Assembly: GCA_903772945.1 (NCBI GenBank)
Contig: CAICTM010000035.1
Location: forward strand, 98,211 to 162,210
Reading direction: 5' to 3'
Length of the DNA: 64,000 nucleotides
Source: Seminavis robusta
Lineage: Eukaryota; Bacillariophyta; Bacillariophyceae; Naviculales; Naviculaceae
Shown here: positions 21,596 through 32,784 of the stretch, one piece after another
Numbering within the stretch: the first letter of the stretch is position 1
Layout: each line of letters opens with the position of its first letter
Notes under the pieces: model-generated
What the model saw: only the letters and a program-made list of their open reading frames with translations
Told to the model about the DNA's origin: nothing
Databases searched by the model: none
Position numbers and translations under genes: made by a program

Positions 21596-22737
21596 ATGGT
21601 ACTCGTACATTACTTTCAAAGCAGCATAACGAGGGTCTGTGGGGTGTGTGGAACAAAAAAAGAAGAGAAGAAGTTTTCCTCGAAACAATGGCCACTACCA
21701 GACAGCATGCGGACATGCAAGGAGTGCGTCATAGCGGCATGCCCCAATTGTTTTGCACTCATAAAAACAATCCCAGTGCAAGATGTCAAGCTTGCGTCGA
21801 GAAGGCAACTGCCAAAAACCGGCATTATCTGACATGTGTCACTTGCGGGGAGAGGACGAAGAGGCAAGATCTTGCAAGCCATCCTTTGTTGCTACCTAAT
21901 CATCGGACTTGCCGCACTAGAAGCGACGAATCATGAACATACCCATGGAAATTGGTGGTGAACGGTACGAGCGCGAAGTAACGAAACCACCATCCCGAGC
22001 TTTGGAGACACCTGTAGAAAACCAATAAACCACCACAACGCGGATGGATCCCTAAGGAAGGCGCTTGTAAGAAGCTCGGAGGACAACACGGCCATCTTTG
22101 AAAATTCTAGAAAAGGGGCTGCTAATCAAATCGTCTACTCAAAGTCATCACGGGACGTCGCTGAGCCAGACTATCAGTCTTCATCTTCAATTATGGATGC
22201 CCCCAAGCAGAAGCACGCCACCAAAAACAGTTTTATCAAGACTGAACCAACGCTTTCCGAAGAGTCTTCTGCAAACAGCGCCCCCGATGAAAAGAATCTT
22301 TCATGTTCTGACAGGGCAGAGGAATCGAATCAATCTCCCGATCCTGACAGGCTGGGCGATGCCGCTGGAGACAAGTTTGCTGTGGTTTTGGTAGGCGTAA
22401 CGGGGCAGCGGAGATCTCGGAGCAAAGTCCTCCGCAACAAGATAAAGGTCGAAAACATAGCCGAAGGCCTCATTGCTTGTCCTCACCCAATCTGCAAGAA
22501 GGAAAAATTGGCATTGTCTTGGGCGAGAACGGGTGCAACGTGATCACCTGTACCAATCACTCCCCTTTCTTCCATTTCTGTGTTCACTGCAAAGAAGAAG
22601 TTGCAAATGGAGAGATTGCGATGTGCTCATGTCGTAAGAGAGGAGATCGACTGACAAGACTCTCAGAGCAAAATAGTCGAAACGACGAATGCAGGAGCAA
22701 CCCTATTGTTTTGTTTTGCACTGACGGCGGTAATTAA
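21596..22737 (+). pseudogene. Frameshifted zinc-finger gene (Stc1-like and IBR-like Cys clusters)
   Basis: Coding-like sequence of about 370 codons continues through the region but changes frame at about 21765, 21932, 22027 and 22500. The first piece has VCGVCG followed by FSSKQW and CKEC, the pattern of the small Stc1-type zinc domain. The second piece carries CQAC, CVTCGE and further cysteines. The third piece is a disordered acidic/Ser linker. The last has CPHPICKKE and, one frame over, GENGCNVITC, FHFCVHC, resembling an IBR-type zinc-binding module. Each shift is explained by a single-base indel and no splice sites fit. It is either a recent pseudogene or a gene damaged by assembly indels. 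It lies between the two GDS-protein copies. Partner or function cannot be inferred. Confidence 0.55.
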
Positions 22738-23503
22738 GCCGAGGGATTCTAAATGTGAGAATTCAGTGTGGGTGCGTCTGTTGGCAATTCAAGTCTAGTC
22801 GTGACGACACCGGGTGTGGTCAGGTTGAAGACAACTGAAGTACATTTGTAGCCTTTACTTTTATATACTCCTGTCGGCACCGCTAGCTAGGGTGGACTCA
22901 TCTCTGTGTTTTTTCGATCAGTCCAGCTTGCTAGGTTGCCTCATGCTAAAGCCCGACACCCAATGCAGCTGCCACGAAGAGACTGCTTGGCATCAATCAC
23001 AAAACGAGCAATCTTCCCTCAATCCCTCCTTTCCACGCCGCACTTCTGTGAAATGCCCATCCCATCTGCTAAACGTGTACTCTACTAGTACCGACACAGC
23101 TGTACATGTATGAGGTACCAGTACCGGTACTATTATTATACTTGCCAGCCTGTGTCAGTCCGGGTGCGGTGGCTTCGAGTCTTATTCCTTGACTCACGAG
23201 TCACGAGTCGAGTCAAGGAAGACTGGCACTCCGGCACATGGGATAAAAAGCCACAAAACCCCTTTGGTAATGTTGGTCACAATGCGTTCAAAAGTCACAA
23301 ACAAAAGGTCAAAAAAGGAAAGCACACAAGAAGACTTCTTGCGCCATGGCACAACACGACAATTTGGTTTCACAATCAATTTTTTAAAATGTTTGATGAG
23401 AGAGAAAGCAACTAGTCTCTATAGCTTGCCAGCTCTAGCATCATAGCCTTTTCTATCAAAACAAGGAGTTGAACACAAGCCAAACACCATCGCAGACAGC
23501 ACC
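22738..23503. other. Upstream region of GDS-protein copy 2
   Basis: No gene is seen. From about 23395 to 23503 it is similar to the upstream flank of copy 1 (the GAGAGAAAGC and ACACCATCGC(A/C)GACAGCACC blocks), with an insertion. An imperfect palindrome of GACTCACGAGTC type sits at about 23189-23215. Confidence 0.4.
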
Positions 23504-25117
23504 ATGCGGTTCCTTCCAACAAGGACCAACAAAACCAACAGGAGGAGAGGAGATGAAAATGACACCGATGGCACTGTCCCACCAACTGGCAAAAGGAGAT
23601 ATTGGTGCTTTGTCTGTGGCATTTTCCTCTTATCCATTGTTACCTTTTGGTGCAACTCGAACGAGGTTCGAAGGGGTGTCAGCAGTCTCAGTAGTTTCAT
23701 TTACTCGGCAAATGACCCACACCAGAAAGGACCATTGGACGTCAAGGATGACATGATTGGCAATCTCCAAAAGCAGATTGATGATTTGCAGAAAAAACAT
23801 CAACAGCTTCAGCAAGCCATGGCACTGCGGAATGGTACTGCTCTCCAAAACCAGGCAACGACTGCGACGACAACCAATGAGGGAGCAACCAAAATTCAGT
23901 CATCTGTGGATGCCTCGGTCCCTCAGGAAAGCTCCAACAGTAACGACAACCACTGGAGAGATACAAGTGTGCTGGAGCTTCTGCCATGGGAACACAAATC
24001 GTACGAAGGCTTAGCCCAACCAGGAGTAACGGACCACATTGCTCATCAAAGCTGTCAGCCACCAAAGGGAATCCCCCGCACATGTTGCCTTGGATCGTTC
24101 TCCTCGGGAGGTGCCATTCATGATAGGGATACTTTCATTTGTGGCTTAGGCATGCAAGACTTTCCACAGCTCCGACAACACACTCTCCAGTGGTTTGAAG
24201 ACAATGATGCTACCATCTCAGATACAAAATGCGACATTTGCAAGATTGTGGAGATTGTTCGGAAACATAACATTCTCATTTCATTCCTTGGTGACTCCAT
24301 GCATCACCAGGTGTTTGATGGGCTGTCATGTGAGCTCCATCGCAGAGGATACCAAGTGAAAGTTGAGGAAACCATATTTAAAGTCCAACACATGTATCAT
24401 CAAGTCCAGTCCAACAAGACAATTCACATTCGATCCCCTGAATGGGCCGAGGATGAAAGGGACGCCATTTTGAGGTTTCATCAATTGTACAGGGTCCCAC
24501 CTAGAGATGATGGTGTAGCCAATATTACGGCAGAGGCTGATGTTCTGGTGTTAGGTTTTGGTCTCCACTGGCATTATCATGACAGGGGGGAGTATGTCAC
24601 TGACATGTCAGATCTTTTCAGTCGCATCAGACAGCAAGGCCACATCCAACTACTGGTGCATCGAGAATCCTCAGCACAACACTTTGATGCTGGTGGTGGA
24701 GAGTATAGCTTGTGGTGAGTAGCTAGAAAGCCCCAATTTTGCCTTCTTGGTAGATTGCTGCCATTCCATCTAACATTTGATAACTTCGACAGGAAGGGAC
24801 GCCCAGATGGAAAGAACTTGTCACACTGCCAGCCCTTTTCCTTCAGTGACAGCTCTGCAGGATGGAGGGAACTTGCAATCCGGAAGGCTGCCAACAAATC
24901 TGGCCATAGTTTTGTGATGGCTGGCCCACACATGCCTTCATTATCCAGTGTACAGCCTGAACTTGTGACTCTTCCATATTTCAATTTCACAGCCCCCCAT
25001 CCAACAATGCACCCTCATAGTGGAGCAGCAGAATGTACACACTACTGCTCATCACCGTTCATCTATTACCCATTGTGGAGGTCCCTCCGATTTGCTTTGG
25101 ATAGACAGTTTGGATGA
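23504..25117 (+). CDS. Golgi-type GDS (PC-esterase/TBL-like) protein, copy 2 (2 exons)
   Basis: Exons 23504..24714 and 24793..25117 give 511 residues; the 78-nt intron is in the same place and phase as in copy 1. The protein aligns with copy 1 over its whole length. It has the same type II anchor (CFVCGIFLLSIVTF), coiled-coil stem, FLGDSMHHQVF nucleophile block and ECTHYC block. Differences are mostly conservative substitutions and in-frame codon gains (an added Asp-Gly near residue 20), which suggests both copies are under protein-level selection. Even the introns are nearly identical for their first 60 nt. An acyltransferase or esterase role on glycans is inferred from family motifs; expression of both copies is not shown. 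Confidence 0.8.
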
Positions 25118-26776
25118 AGCAAAATGGTGAGTTGGCGTGCCACCAAACCAACACCAATCCAACACCCAGGGAACCGACTGCACTTGTTGTGCACGGAGAA
25201 CTGTCCCATTCAGGCAGAGGCCAAAGTACGTGTGATACAGCCCAGAGATGCAACTACGGAGCTTGGACTAACCGCGCATGGAATCAGACTCATATGGAAC
25301 CAGAGTAAAGCCCTCAGTTACCAGTTTGAGTGGTCACCTGCCATGGGGAAATTGCGGGACAATCCAATCCATGCAATTCATGCTTTCCAACTCTCACCGG
25401 ACAGAATTTTGAACTTTGACTGCCGTGGTTCTGGACAATTGGATCCGATAACTAGCAAGAACCGCTGGTAGTTTAGCTAGCTAGCTTTGCAAAACACGCA
25501 TAAAATCTTTGTATCATAGATACAGGAGGATCCCGAGTCCAACCATGGCAGGCTACCGGTACGGCCAGAATCGAATCATGAATTCAAGCGAGCGCAATAT
25601 CCAGTGGCCAGGGGAAGACTTGTCACGCTGCATCGAATGAATACTGCAGTCTTCCCTCATAAATAAGTTAATTGCATTGCTACCTTCAAAACTGCCCCTA
25701 TCACACTACTATCAATAGACAAGATGGCGCTTGCACAGTTCTTTCAAAGTGTGGAGAGCGTCCTGTTGGGAGTTTGCAGAGGATTCGATTCGATTGAACG
25801 TCCAGAAAATCCGGGAGCAGAACTAGTCTAGCCAGACCAAGAAGGGCGGAAGGGCGGGCTCATCTCTGGCTGTGCCATGTTCTGTCTGTCTATGTCGCTA
25901 CCTGGTAGATTTTGTTGCAGACACAAATCAAAACCGTGCTTTCTTCCTCCCTCCCTCATTTGCACGCCTGATAGCTGGCTGCCTTTTCATCCACTATCTA
26001 GCTAGCTAGTAGCGGCCCAGCTATCTATCTATTCCTAGCTACCGTAGCTAGCTCGTTACGAGTAAGTCGCAAACGATGAAAAGACCTCTAATATCTATAG
26101 TCCAGGTGTCCAGGTTACGAATTGCTGTTGCTGTCTTCAATGGTTGAGAAGGACAGGTTAAAAGGTGTGCAACTTGAACGATGGTCTGTTATGTTGCTTG
26201 GTTGGGAGTGGCTGTGCTGATTTGGGGTTGGGCTGGCAATTGGAGAAGACAGTTTTAGCAAGGTAGATGTGGTAAGTTTAGGGTTAAAGTTAATGTTTAC
26301 TTCTCATTTTTGTATACAACGCTATATTTACCGCAACTATCTGATTTCCAAAGTTGATCGTGCCAAATTCGCCAAGGAGTCGGCCGTGGAAGATCGGTCT
26401 TCCTGTGTTCCTGCACTGCCTCCTACCGTACTACCAGTAGCTACTACAGTACTTCTAGCTAGTAGCTAGCTAGCAAATGGGACTGTGGTACCGCTTTCCT
26501 GTGTGTGGCTCAATTGGTCGACGCAGAGTCACCAAATAAATGGTCTTGTCCTCTATACAGCTTTCCTCTCGGTTCCGAGACCTCTCTGACCTGACGCTAT
26601 TAACTTTGTCCCATTAGTCTAGAGCTGTCCATTATCCGAGAGTAGATCGATAGTTGCTTTGAAGATTAGACGACGGTAGCAAAGGATACCCATCCCAAGA
26701 ATCGATCGATCGAGAAACATCTCACAACCTCCCACCCACCCGCAGAAAGAAAGAGATAAAGAAAGAAACATCAGTT
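25118..26776. other. Long intergenic region, no gene seen
   Basis: The left end (to about 25200) is the duplicated 3' flank of GDS copy 2, with a 12-nt insertion relative to copy 1. A 116-codon ORF at 25124-25471 overlaps this flank but has no counterpart of like quality in copy 1. The remainder is rich in CTAGCTAG and GATCGATC words (25470-25490, 26000-26050, 26455-26475, 26700-26712) and includes the upstream region of the MORN gene. Confidence 0.4.
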
Positions 26777-28417
26777 ATGCCCGCAGGCCTACATACGTCG
26801 GTAGCTACCTCGGTCCTCGAGACCCTTCAGAAGGATGGCCTTGGGGTTGATCATCATCAAGTGATGGCGCCGGTGGCAGTAGCTTCTGACGACCTGGAAA
26901 TCGACCGACAAAAGGTCGAGCAACGGCTGCTGAATCTGTTGCATCACAAGGAACGAGAGATTCAAATCCTTCGTCAAGAACTGGCCGACGTCAAGCTCGA
27001 ATTGAGGGATGCCAAGATCCAGCTGGGTCAACAGGGACGAGAAGAACAAGGCTTTGGAGGTGGCGATGATCAGGATACCACCATGGACGACGCGCAGCTG
27101 TCGACGACCATGCATAGCATCAGCACCTTTAGTGCTCCCAGTGTCGGTCCCAGTTTGGGCCCTAGTTTGGGCCCCAGCGTGGGTTCTTTCACGGCTAGCA
27201 GAGGAAGCTCGGGATTCTCGGGCATGGACTATCTATGGAAGACGCCTGTGGTGGAAGCGGACGACGACGATCTATCCGTCAGTGCCGTGAACAGCCAAGC
27301 TACTCCCTTTCAGCCACATTCCTTCCCACATGCGGATGAAGATAACAACGTCCACAACAAGATTAGCAGTCTTTATCATCACCCTATCGCCCAGGAGGTT
27401 AGCAACAGCAACCCTCAGATTAGCAGTCTGTACCACGAACCAATCGAGCAGGAGGATAACAACGTCAACCCCATGACATTTCGAAGCTCTGACGATGCCG
27501 CAGCTGTTGCGGTTTCCCCTCCTCCTCGTGATCCTGCCTGGAATGCCACCGCCCAAGTCTGTCATGTATCCGAAGCCAACGAAGAAACACTGAAAAGTGT
27601 GGTCGATCAAGCCGTTCAAGACCCGTACGGCGACAAGGGAATCTACACGGGAACCGTATCACCCAAATCGGGATGGCCTCATGGAAAGGGTCGCTTGGTA
27701 TACGAAGGCAAGGGCAATCAGCAACGCATCTTTGACGGAGAATGGTACCATGGTCGTTGGCATGGATATGGCAAGGCCAAGTTCTCCAATGGCGATGCCT
27801 ATGAGGGTGGTTACGAATACGACCAACGACATGGGTTCGGCAAATATACATGGTCGGATGGACGTTCTTATGAGGGCGAATTCAAGGAAGACAAACGACA
27901 CGGAAAGGGTACCTTTCGATGGCCCGATGGTGCTGTTTATGTAAGTGTGAAAATATATCTGCATGAATTATTAATTGACCGCGAATCCGCTGACTGACAC
28001 GTGCTTCGCTTTCATCTCTTGCACATGCTTCCTATATTATAGGAAGGAGATTTCATTGACGGACAAAGGGATGGCCACGGGCTTTATAAATTCGGAGGCG
28101 GCTGCAAGTACGAAGGAGGCTGGTCCGATGGCAAGTACAGCGGAAGCGGGACATGCATCTGGGTCGACGGAAGATGCTACTCTGGACAATGGCTCAACGG
28201 GATGAGACACGGGCAGGGCATTGAAACTGGCGCCGATGGAAAAGTACGGCACGATGGGCAGTGGGCCCAAGACAAACCCGTCGGCGCCACGGCCAGTCAC
28301 AGCGATAGCGGTAGCACCAAGTCGGCCAAGACATCCACCAGTCGAAGCAGAAGCAAAAACAGCAGGAAAGGTCGTTGGTTCCAAAAGGCAAAGCCCACGG
28401 AAACCGATACGGAATGA
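26777..28417 (+). CDS. MORN-repeat protein with N-terminal coiled coil (2 exons)
   Basis: Exons 26777..27940 and 28043..28417 give 512 residues. The 102-nt intron (GTAAGT...TATAG) is phase 0 and falls between two residues of one MORN unit (AVY|EGDF). Residues about 40-85 are a coiled coil (ERLLNLLHHKEREIQ-type heptads). Then follow a Gly/Ser/Pro stretch with GPSLGPSLGPSVG and two copies of ISSLYH-x-PI-x-QE. Residues about 285-460 hold about seven MORN repeats (GEWYHGRWHGYGKAKFSNGD, YEYDQRHGFGKYTW, FKEDKRHGKGTFRW, FIDGQRDGHGLYKF, and so on). MORN arrays bind membranes or act as scaffolds at cytoskeleton junctions. The tail is Ser/Lys-rich. No kinase domain is present, unlike plant PIP5K. Function is inference. 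Confidence 0.85.
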
Positions 28418-28602
28418 TGAGGTGGGACTGTGCTCCTGGAAAAGAGGATACATCTCTTTATTTTCAATTATATATTTCATAAAATTCTTTGCTGCTTCTA
28501 GCTAGCTAGGTTGTCGTTCTTTGTTCACGCCGAGTGGTGGTGCCATCAGCGGTTGTTCCGGGAGTGGGCTCTGGCAATGGATAGAGTGTTGGGTCTTCTG
28601 AA
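28418..28602. other. Short 3' flank of the MORN gene
   Basis: AT-rich 3' flank with a GCTAGCTAG word at about 28500; nothing else is seen. Confidence 0.3.
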
Positions 28603-28959
28603 GTGTGCCCTGGAGTACTATACCAGAGTTTGTTGGGAGGACGGGGGCCTGGAGTGGTTCTGTCCAGAGTTGGTCCTGTAGCGGGTCCCGGTTTTGGTCC
28701 AGGAATCACTCCTGGCTATGGTGCCCGTGTCACCGAAGTGGGTGGACCCAGGGTACGTCCCGATGTTCGGCCTCGTGCTGCACGTCGTGAAATGGAACGG
28801 CACAGGCGTAGCCAAACATTTGCATATATTCAACAACAAAATTCCCTAGTAGAGCCCATCCCTCAGGTCCACTTGGAAAGGATATTAATGGAAAAAGGTG
28901 GGCCCGTGGTCAATTTTTTTGAGAAGCAACGCACACCGCTGCCTTCAGATGGGTTTTGA
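28603..28959 (+). CDS. Hypothetical 118-residue Gly/Pro/Arg-rich ORF
   Basis: This isolated ORF has no recognised domain. Its N-terminal half is Gly-Pro-Val rich low complexity (GPGFGPGITPGYG), followed by an Arg-rich part (RPDVRPRAARREMERHRR) and a less biased tail (EPIPQVHLERILMEKGGPVV). The opposite strand also reads as Pro/Thr-rich over part of it, so composition alone may keep both frames open. There are no splice signals linking it to either neighbour. It could be a small gene, a fragment, or chance. Confidence 0.2.
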   Translation: MCPGVLYQSLLGGRGPGVVLSRVGPVAGPGFGPGITPGYGARVTEVGGPRVRPDVRPRAARREMERHRRSQTFAYIQQQNSLVEPIPQVHLERILMEKGGPVVNFFEKQRTPLPSDGF

Positions 28960-29981
28960 ATATTCTCCCATCCATCTTGAACAGAACACTGCACCAATAT
29001 CCATCATCGCGCACCAACACTGTCTGCACGAAAAGATATCTTTCATGAGCGGAATAGCACGACCTTGGTAATGGGCAACATCGGGGAATGTACTACATGT
29101 ACGTGTAGTTTCAACACCAAGAGAAAAATTTTATCTAGTTTTCTTTTAAAAAAATAAGAACTTCAGTCTCTCAAACTTGCGGTATTCGAAAGGTCATTTT
29201 TTAGCTTTCCAGCCAAGCTACAGTACTACGGTAGCTTTTACGTGTACATGTAGCGATACCGGTACCACTGGTACTTTTTGTTTTGCATGATCCGATTGAT
29301 TGAAGATGCACGTGTCCATTCTCTGACACTTGACTTTACTAATCACCCCCACTTTCTTGGCTGTATTTGCAGTGATTTCATCAGTATTTCATCCAAATCT
29401 CCCCCAAATTGGACCTTCTTCCACGGATGAAAGATCCTGCCAGCCGTCCTACCAGGGAACGTAGAAGTTGAACGCTGTAGAAAATCAACCAATTCTACGC
29501 AGCGCTATGCAGGAATCCAAAATTGTTGGCTTTTTCTTTAAGACGAGAGACAAACTACATTGATTAATGATAACACAGGACCGCGGGTGTTTCGCGATTC
29601 CCACGCCAACAGCAACGTTGTTTTGAGCATTTTTACAAAAGCCATTCAGCATTGTCTCCGTGGATTCCTGCAACTCTTTCCATGTGACCCCCGTGATTGG
29701 TCCCTAAAATGTCCTTTTCTTTTCCTAATTCGGGCCCCCTTTTGAGGCTTCAGACTCTCTAGAAACCCCCGTAAACTTTTAGGAAAGCCTGACTGTGATG
29801 CCCTAAATTCTCATTCTCCATGTGGTCGATTGTATCCAATGCGGTTTTACTTTGGTACGAACTGAGGTGATCTGCTTGTTGGTTAGAGGCGAGCAACATC
29901 CCATTGTTTCCAGTCTGAAGAGTGGTCAAGAAGTTTGCCAATTGAGGTACCCATTTGTACGTAAGTTATCACTAGTTGACC
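28960..29981. other. Intergenic region, no gene seen
   Basis: About 1 kb upstream of the dioxygenase-DOMON gene. It has short ORFs only, and GATACCGGTACC-type words near 29257. Confidence 0.4.
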
Positions 29982-32234
29982 ATGAAGATCCACTTTGTTG
30001 AGATCGCTTTCCTTGCTTTGTCATGTGGGCTAGCAATGGCTGGAAGTTCCAAGAGCGGAGACGTCTTTCGTCCTGTGAAGATTCCCTATTCTGATCTCTT
30101 TGCGAAAGGTGACGACGATACATCTGGTGATATCTTGTTGGATGCGCTGAGCCAAGTTGGTATGGTCTCGGTGACTAACATGCCAGAAGATTTCCGCCAA
30201 GCCAAGAGGGATACTCTGGCATGGACGAATCCTTGCGGCGATGTATCGGCAGCAATGAAAGAGCACACATTTGCCGATGGTACTCGTCGCCGCACCATGG
30301 CCACACATACCATCCCCGGAGGTATTCAGACCATTGACCATGGATCGTCCCCTCGCTGTGACGCCTTTAGCCAGGCCAGCGCCAAGTTTCGTCAAGGGGT
30401 TGATAAGACCACGAGAGCATTCGCCAGTCGAGTGAGCGGTCTGTTGAATCAAGAGATGCCCCTTTTGGAAACTGAACAAGGTTATCCCTTTCAGACCGTC
30501 GCGGATGTGGTTGAGAATGGAGAACATCTCGAGCACTTCCATTCCTACAACAAGACGAACGCTGACCCGGAAGCTCCGTCCACCGTCGAGTGGCACACGG
30601 ATCAAGGTCTCATGCTGGTGTTCACGCCTGGCATGATGACGACCACCGCAAGCGAAGGTGTGCGCTCCAGGAGCAATCTGTTGGGCGAGACTGAAGGATT
30701 CTTCGTGGAGCTTGCCGATGGCACGCACGCTGTTGTTGACTTGGGCCCTGAAGACGACCTTGTCATCATGCTTGGCGACGGCGTCAACCAGTACGTGAAT
30801 GAAAATGTGAAGGACAACAAGGGGCGCAAGCTTCGTGCTTGTCCTCATGCTTTGACCGTGCCCGATCATGACCCTCAGAACGCGGCTCGTGTTTGGTATG
30901 GTCGCATGGTGTTGCCTCCTGCGAGTGCCATTCACCCAGAGCACGGCAAGACTTTTGGACATCTTCGTCAACTCCTCATTGACTCCTCCAGCCCGTCGTC
31001 TGAAACAAATGAGGATTTGTTGGCTTTGGGATGCTCTTCCTCTTCATCCTTTACTCATTCTCGTCAACTGGAAGAATCCTCGTGCGAAGAAGGAACACTG
31101 TATTGCTGGCATCGCTGCATGAGTCTCGAAGTCGCTGGAGTTAGTGAAGAGATTTGTGCAGAGCAGAACCTCGACCTGTACTGCATTAATCCTCGCGGTC
31201 AGAAAACTGATTTTTCCCATGGCGATTGGTAAGTTGCGAATGATTCCATTCACCACTTGGCTCAGCTCCTTACTGTCTCTCCGGTTTCTAATCACCTGTT
31301 TTCGTCAAATAAATGTAGGTTCCCCGGTTGCATCGATCTAGAGACTGCGCCAAACGCAACTGCGTATCCCAAACTTCCCGATTATCCCCGTGACGAAGAG
31401 GAGTGTACTGACGCAGGATATGAGAGCTTTGTCGCCTCATACAAAGACGAGTATGATTTTATGGCAGATTTGATGGAGGGCGGCACCCTCATGTGGTCTG
31501 TGGTTGACGACAAGGTCAAGGGAATGTTCTCTTACAACGGTATCTTTGGGTTCACATCCCTCGGCTTCGCCGGGTACCCAGGCGGTAATGCCATGCACGG
31601 CGCCATCGTCATCACGGCCACCCCCAGCGAGATGTACAGCCCTGTGACAGGGTTCAACTACAGCTATGATCCTCTCGTTGCAGACTACATTATTCACGAC
31701 ACTGATAAGGCGTTCCGTTGGTGGCAGACTCCGGTTGCCGGGGGAACTGACGTTTCCGGGGAGCTGACTTCGACCGTTGCCCGTTCCGCAGCCGCGGTCA
31801 GCGATACGGCTTCCTACGGTATAGTGGAGACTGATTGCTACACTGCCATGACATTTTTCACTGCTGGGATCTACAACACTACGTTCAACACCACCGGAAC
31901 TGACAAGCTGATCTGGGGAGCTAACGGCGAAGATATGTTCGCAGGGTACCACGGAATGTCCCGTGGCGTCATCGAGGTAGATTGGAAAGGCGGAACAGTA
32001 ACTCTGGACGAGAAGAGGGAGGCTCTTAAGGCAGAAACGGCGGCGGGAGAAACTGGCGAGGCAGATGCTGGTGAGGCAGAAGCTGGTGAGGCAGAAGCAG
32101 TCGACCCGAACAGCGATGCTTCCCAGGGTGAACCGGCCCCATCTTCAGCAACCACGGCCAGGAAGCTCACTCAGGCTGCCTTGTTGATTCCTTTGGTTGC
32201 AGCCAATGTCATTGCTTCCATCGTTTCCATGTAA
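29982..32234 (+). CDS. Secreted 2OG-Fe(II) dioxygenase-like / DOMON fusion protein (2 exons)
   Basis: Exons 29982..31228 and 31319..32234 give 720 residues; the 90-nt intron (GTAAGT...GTAG) splits a TGG codon. A signal peptide (1-20) is followed by a double-stranded beta-helix dioxygenase region resembling the IPNS/2OG class. The metal dyad is WHTDQG (H205, D207), the third ligand is probably H289 in ACPHAL, and ARVWYGR supplies an Arg for the 2-oxoacid. A Cys-rich linker (about 350-425; LYCWHRCM, CAEQNLDLYC) leads to a DOMON domain (about 465-600; LMWSVVDDKV, TSLGFAGYPGGNAMHGAIVI). Near the end come EA-rich repeats (GEADAGEAEAGEAEA) and a C-terminal hydrophobic tail without charged residues, as in GPI signals. 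Likely cell-surface or secreted. DOMON domains bind haem or sugars. Substrate unknown. Confidence 0.8.
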
Positions 32235-32784
32235 CACGTAACTACATGTTGTCCATTCAGAAATAAAATGTTTCCAGAGGTGCAATGCACCTTCTTTTCT
32301 TCCCGGTGGAGCCATACGATGCTAGTACATGCACTCCCGTTACCCAGCAGAATAGAAAGCAGCAGACCGACTGATGCTGTATGGCGTCCTTTGCTTTGTG
32401 GTTATCTGTAAGAATTCTTTGTTCGAATGCCACCATCTTTTACTTCTGCACACTCTTCCCGTCTCTTGTTGCATCGGGCCATGCGAAGGATACGATCTCA
32501 ATTTCCAAACATGGCCCACGAGGCGTTTTAGTTTACTTCGATTGAAGCTCTCAAGGGATACAAATGGGTCAGCTGGTCACACATTCGCAGCAAGCGAGCG
32601 AACCACGAAGTCGTGATCTCTTAAAAGGAACCATCGTGTGCGAGGATTGCCAAGAAAGACACAACCATAGCACTATGGAAACAGAACACTAAAACGTTCT
32701 TTTTACAGATGTCATGAGTATCATTGTACATGATTGTAGTCTACAACGTTTTGGGGGACACGGAAGGATAAAGCAACCTGCGCC
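32235..32784. other. Convergent 3' region
   Basis: This is the shared 3' flank of the dioxygenase-DOMON gene (+) and the Fuseless-like gene (-). An AATAAA hexamer sits at about 32263. No gene is seen. Confidence 0.4.
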
